Source of the DNA: a virus
Direction: 5' to 3' (one strand)
Length of the DNA: 64,000 nt
IMG/VR virus record: IMGVR_UViG_3300031758_000043
Span: 1 to 64,000 of that record
The position numbers and the translations under genes are program-made. The notes below the pieces were generated by a model. The model saw only the letters and a program-made list of their open reading frames with translations. It did not search any database and had not been told where the DNA came from. Below, in pieces: positions 62,645-64,000 of this stretch. The first letter of the stretch is position 1; every line of letters starts with the position of its first letter.

Positions 62645-64000
62645 TTAGCTGAATGAAGGAGCAACACCACCAGTAAGAACTGCGATATCACCTTGGATAT
62701 CCATGTTCACATACTGAGTTTCAGGATGCCATCCACCCTCTGTGATCGCGTAACGAGATTTCATACCGATCTTAGGAGAGAATGTTCCTTCAGAGATAGT
62801 CTGAAGAGATTCAGCCATGATGTACGGCATGAATTTAACTCCAGGCTCCTCGTCTGCACCTTTACGTCCGATACAGATTCTTGGATCTCCCCAAGATAAG
62901 TTAGGATCAACGTAAACTTGTACACCGTAAACTTTACCAGCTGGGTAAAGGTTACCTGCAACACCGCCCATATCAGTAGGTACAGTTGCAATAGAGTAAC
63001 CAGCAACGTCAGCCAAAGCAGAAGCAAGGCGACCGTTGGTTACCATGAATGTACCAGCACCGAAACGACCTCTGTGGTAGATTAGGTTAGCAAGTTCAAG
63101 AACTTTAGTAACCAATCTTCTTTGCAATGTAGAAACGTTTTCGAATCCACCTGCACCAGCAGCTAGGTCAAGAGTAGTGATTCCAGCACCCTCAACTAGC
63201 GCGATCTCACCGTTGTGATAATCAGCCAATTGGAATACTCGGTCAACCAATCTCTTATTGATAGATTGAGCAAGCTCGTTAACTGCTACGTTCTCTAACA
63301 TAGAGATAACGTCGTAGTTCCAAACTCTGTTCAAGTCTTGGATCTGCTCAACAGTTGCAGAGATTGATACTTGATCAGTCTCAGCTTCAACGAACTTAGT
63401 GAACATTCTAAGACCCATTTGACGGAACTTAGAGTTCTCACCAGCTTCTCTCTTCATTGATCCAGGAACGTTTCCTGTACCAGGAAGGTAAGAACCATTG
63501 AATTGGCTGCTAGTTGAAGATGTACCAGCATCCCAGTAATCAGCATCAGAAACTGATGTGAAACCAGAAATGTGGTTCTCTAAAGCAGAAACCAACTGAA
63601 CGTTAGCTGGAACAATTGCAGCAGAAGTATCACCAGCAATAGTGAAAGTAACACCATTCAACTGAGTTGCAAGAGAATCACTAGTTCCATCGTCTTCAAG
63701 GATACGAACAATTGCCGTTCCGTCTACACGAGAGAATCCAACGAAATCTGCAGATCCACCCCAACCTGCACCACCGGGAGTAACAGCGTCACCCGCAACA
63801 GCACTGTTGAAAGTAGAGTAGTCAAAACCTACAAGTTTAACCAAGTAAGGTTCGAACTCAGAACCAGAAGTACGACCTCCAGCATATAGATAATCCAAGT
63901 AAGGAAGGAATCCAACTGGAGAATCCATAGGGATAACTGGAACTAGGTCGAAACCAATAGTTTTTGCTGCTACTTGAATAGCAACTGGTAAAAGTGATGG
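62645..64000 (-). CDS. 23: Major capsid protein gp23, 5' end outside window
   Basis: The frame is open from the stop at 62645 to the right edge, giving 451 residues without its start. The first visible part, 'TIGFDLVPVIPMDSPVGFL', corresponds to the conserved gp23 'DLVPVVPM.GP.GL' region. 'LRMFTKFVEAETDQVSIS', 'QDLNRVWNYDVISMLENVAVNELAQSIN' region and the C-terminal 'MKSRYAITEGGWHPETQYVN' fit the HK97-fold capsid proteins of T4-like phages. An internal ATG at 63928 is not the true start because homologous sequence continues upstream. T4 gp23 needs gp31/GroEL to fold, which connects it with the GroEL/GroES genes here. Confidence 0.93.
   Translation of the reverse strand, partial: PSLLPVAIQVAAKTIGFDLVPVIPMDSPVGFLPYLDYLYAGGRTSGSEFEPYLVKLVGFDYSTFNSAVAGDAVTPGGAGWGGSADFVGFSRVDGTAIVRILEDDGTSDSLATQLNGVTFTIAGDTSAAIVPANVQLVSALENHISGFTSVSDADYWDAGTSSTSSQFNGSYLPGTGNVPGSMKREAGENSKFRQMGLRMFTKFVEAETDQVSISATVEQIQDLNRVWNYDVISMLENVAVNELAQSINKRLVDRVFQLADYHNGEIALVEGAGITTLDLAAGAGGFENVSTLQRRLVTKVLELANLIYHRGRFGAGTFMVTNGRLASALADVAGYSIATVPTDMGGVAGNLYPAGKVYGVQVYVDPNLSWGDPRICIGRKGADEEPGVKFMPYIMAESLQTISEGTFSPKIGMKSRYAITEGGWHPETQYVNMDIQGDIAVLTGGVAPSFS

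Overview
This window is part of the genome of a large T4-related contractile-tailed phage (myovirus), most likely infecting a member of the Bacteroidota. The T4-type core is recognisable in the encoded proteins: late sigma factor gp55, ssDNA-binding gp32, a 5' nuclease (rnh), dCTPase gp56, the N-terminal half of DNA polymerase gp43, UvsX, helicase gp41, recombination nuclease gp47/gp46, topoisomerase II (gp39/60 and gp52), tail sheath gp18, tail tube gp19 and major capsid gp23. The host inference rests on signal peptides ending in the Bacteroidota-style 'FSQ', a histone-H1-like protein of the type common in that phylum, AT-rich DNA and A-rich rather than strong Shine-Dalgarno leaders. It remains an inference.

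Layout. 1-12.5 kb (minus): five very large virion genes, probably baseplate/tail-fibre parts, then gp55 and a RuvC-like resolvase. 12.8-23.2 kb (plus): UV endonuclease, methyltransferase-like protein, PolB-type 3'-5' exonuclease, PD-(D/E)XK nuclease, GroEL, an S1-domain protein and ribonucleotide reductase. 23.2-25.4 kb (plus): small proteins that share a short N-terminal tag, one of them a probable zinc metalloprotease. 25.5-28.6 kb (plus): H1-like protein, gp32, 5' nuclease, GroES. 28.6-33.3 kb (minus): possible cell-wall enzyme, tagged P-loop kinase-like protein, tail sheath. 33.4-46.1 kb (plus): dCTPase, polymerase half, UvsX, helicase, gp47/gp46, dCMP hydroxymethylase-like enzyme, dCMP deaminase. 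46.1-53 kb: late minus-strand genes (tail tube, more tagged proteins) interleaved with plus-strand genes for secreted proteins. 53-61 kb (plus): Fpg-like glycosylase, DinG/XPD-like helicase, SulP anion transporter, both topoisomerase subunits and small genes, followed by a probable structured RNA. 61.3-64 kb (minus): virion-associated proteins and the major capsid protein, which runs off the right edge.

Three themes stand out. (1) Many late genes begin with a tag of about 11-15 residues ending in hydrophobic-x-Glu, closely resembling the T4 capsid-targeting sequence removed by prohead protease gp21. The tagged set includes a HExxH zincin, a P-loop kinase-like protein and an OmpA-like protein, and looks like a set of proteins packaged in the head and delivered on infection. 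(2) Late genes, including most tagged ones, are preceded 14-21 bp upstream of the ATG by (G/A)ATAAATAA, a close relative of the T4 late promoter TATAAATA, which fits the encoded gp55. (3) A ThyA-family enzyme carries the Asn-to-Asp change that marks dCMP specificity and sits in the same genome segment as a gp56-like dCTPase and dCMP deaminase, suggesting modified cytosine in the phage DNA. Other unusual items are a phage SulP transporter, GroEL plus GroES, a split polymerase and a roughly 195-nt RNA candidate.
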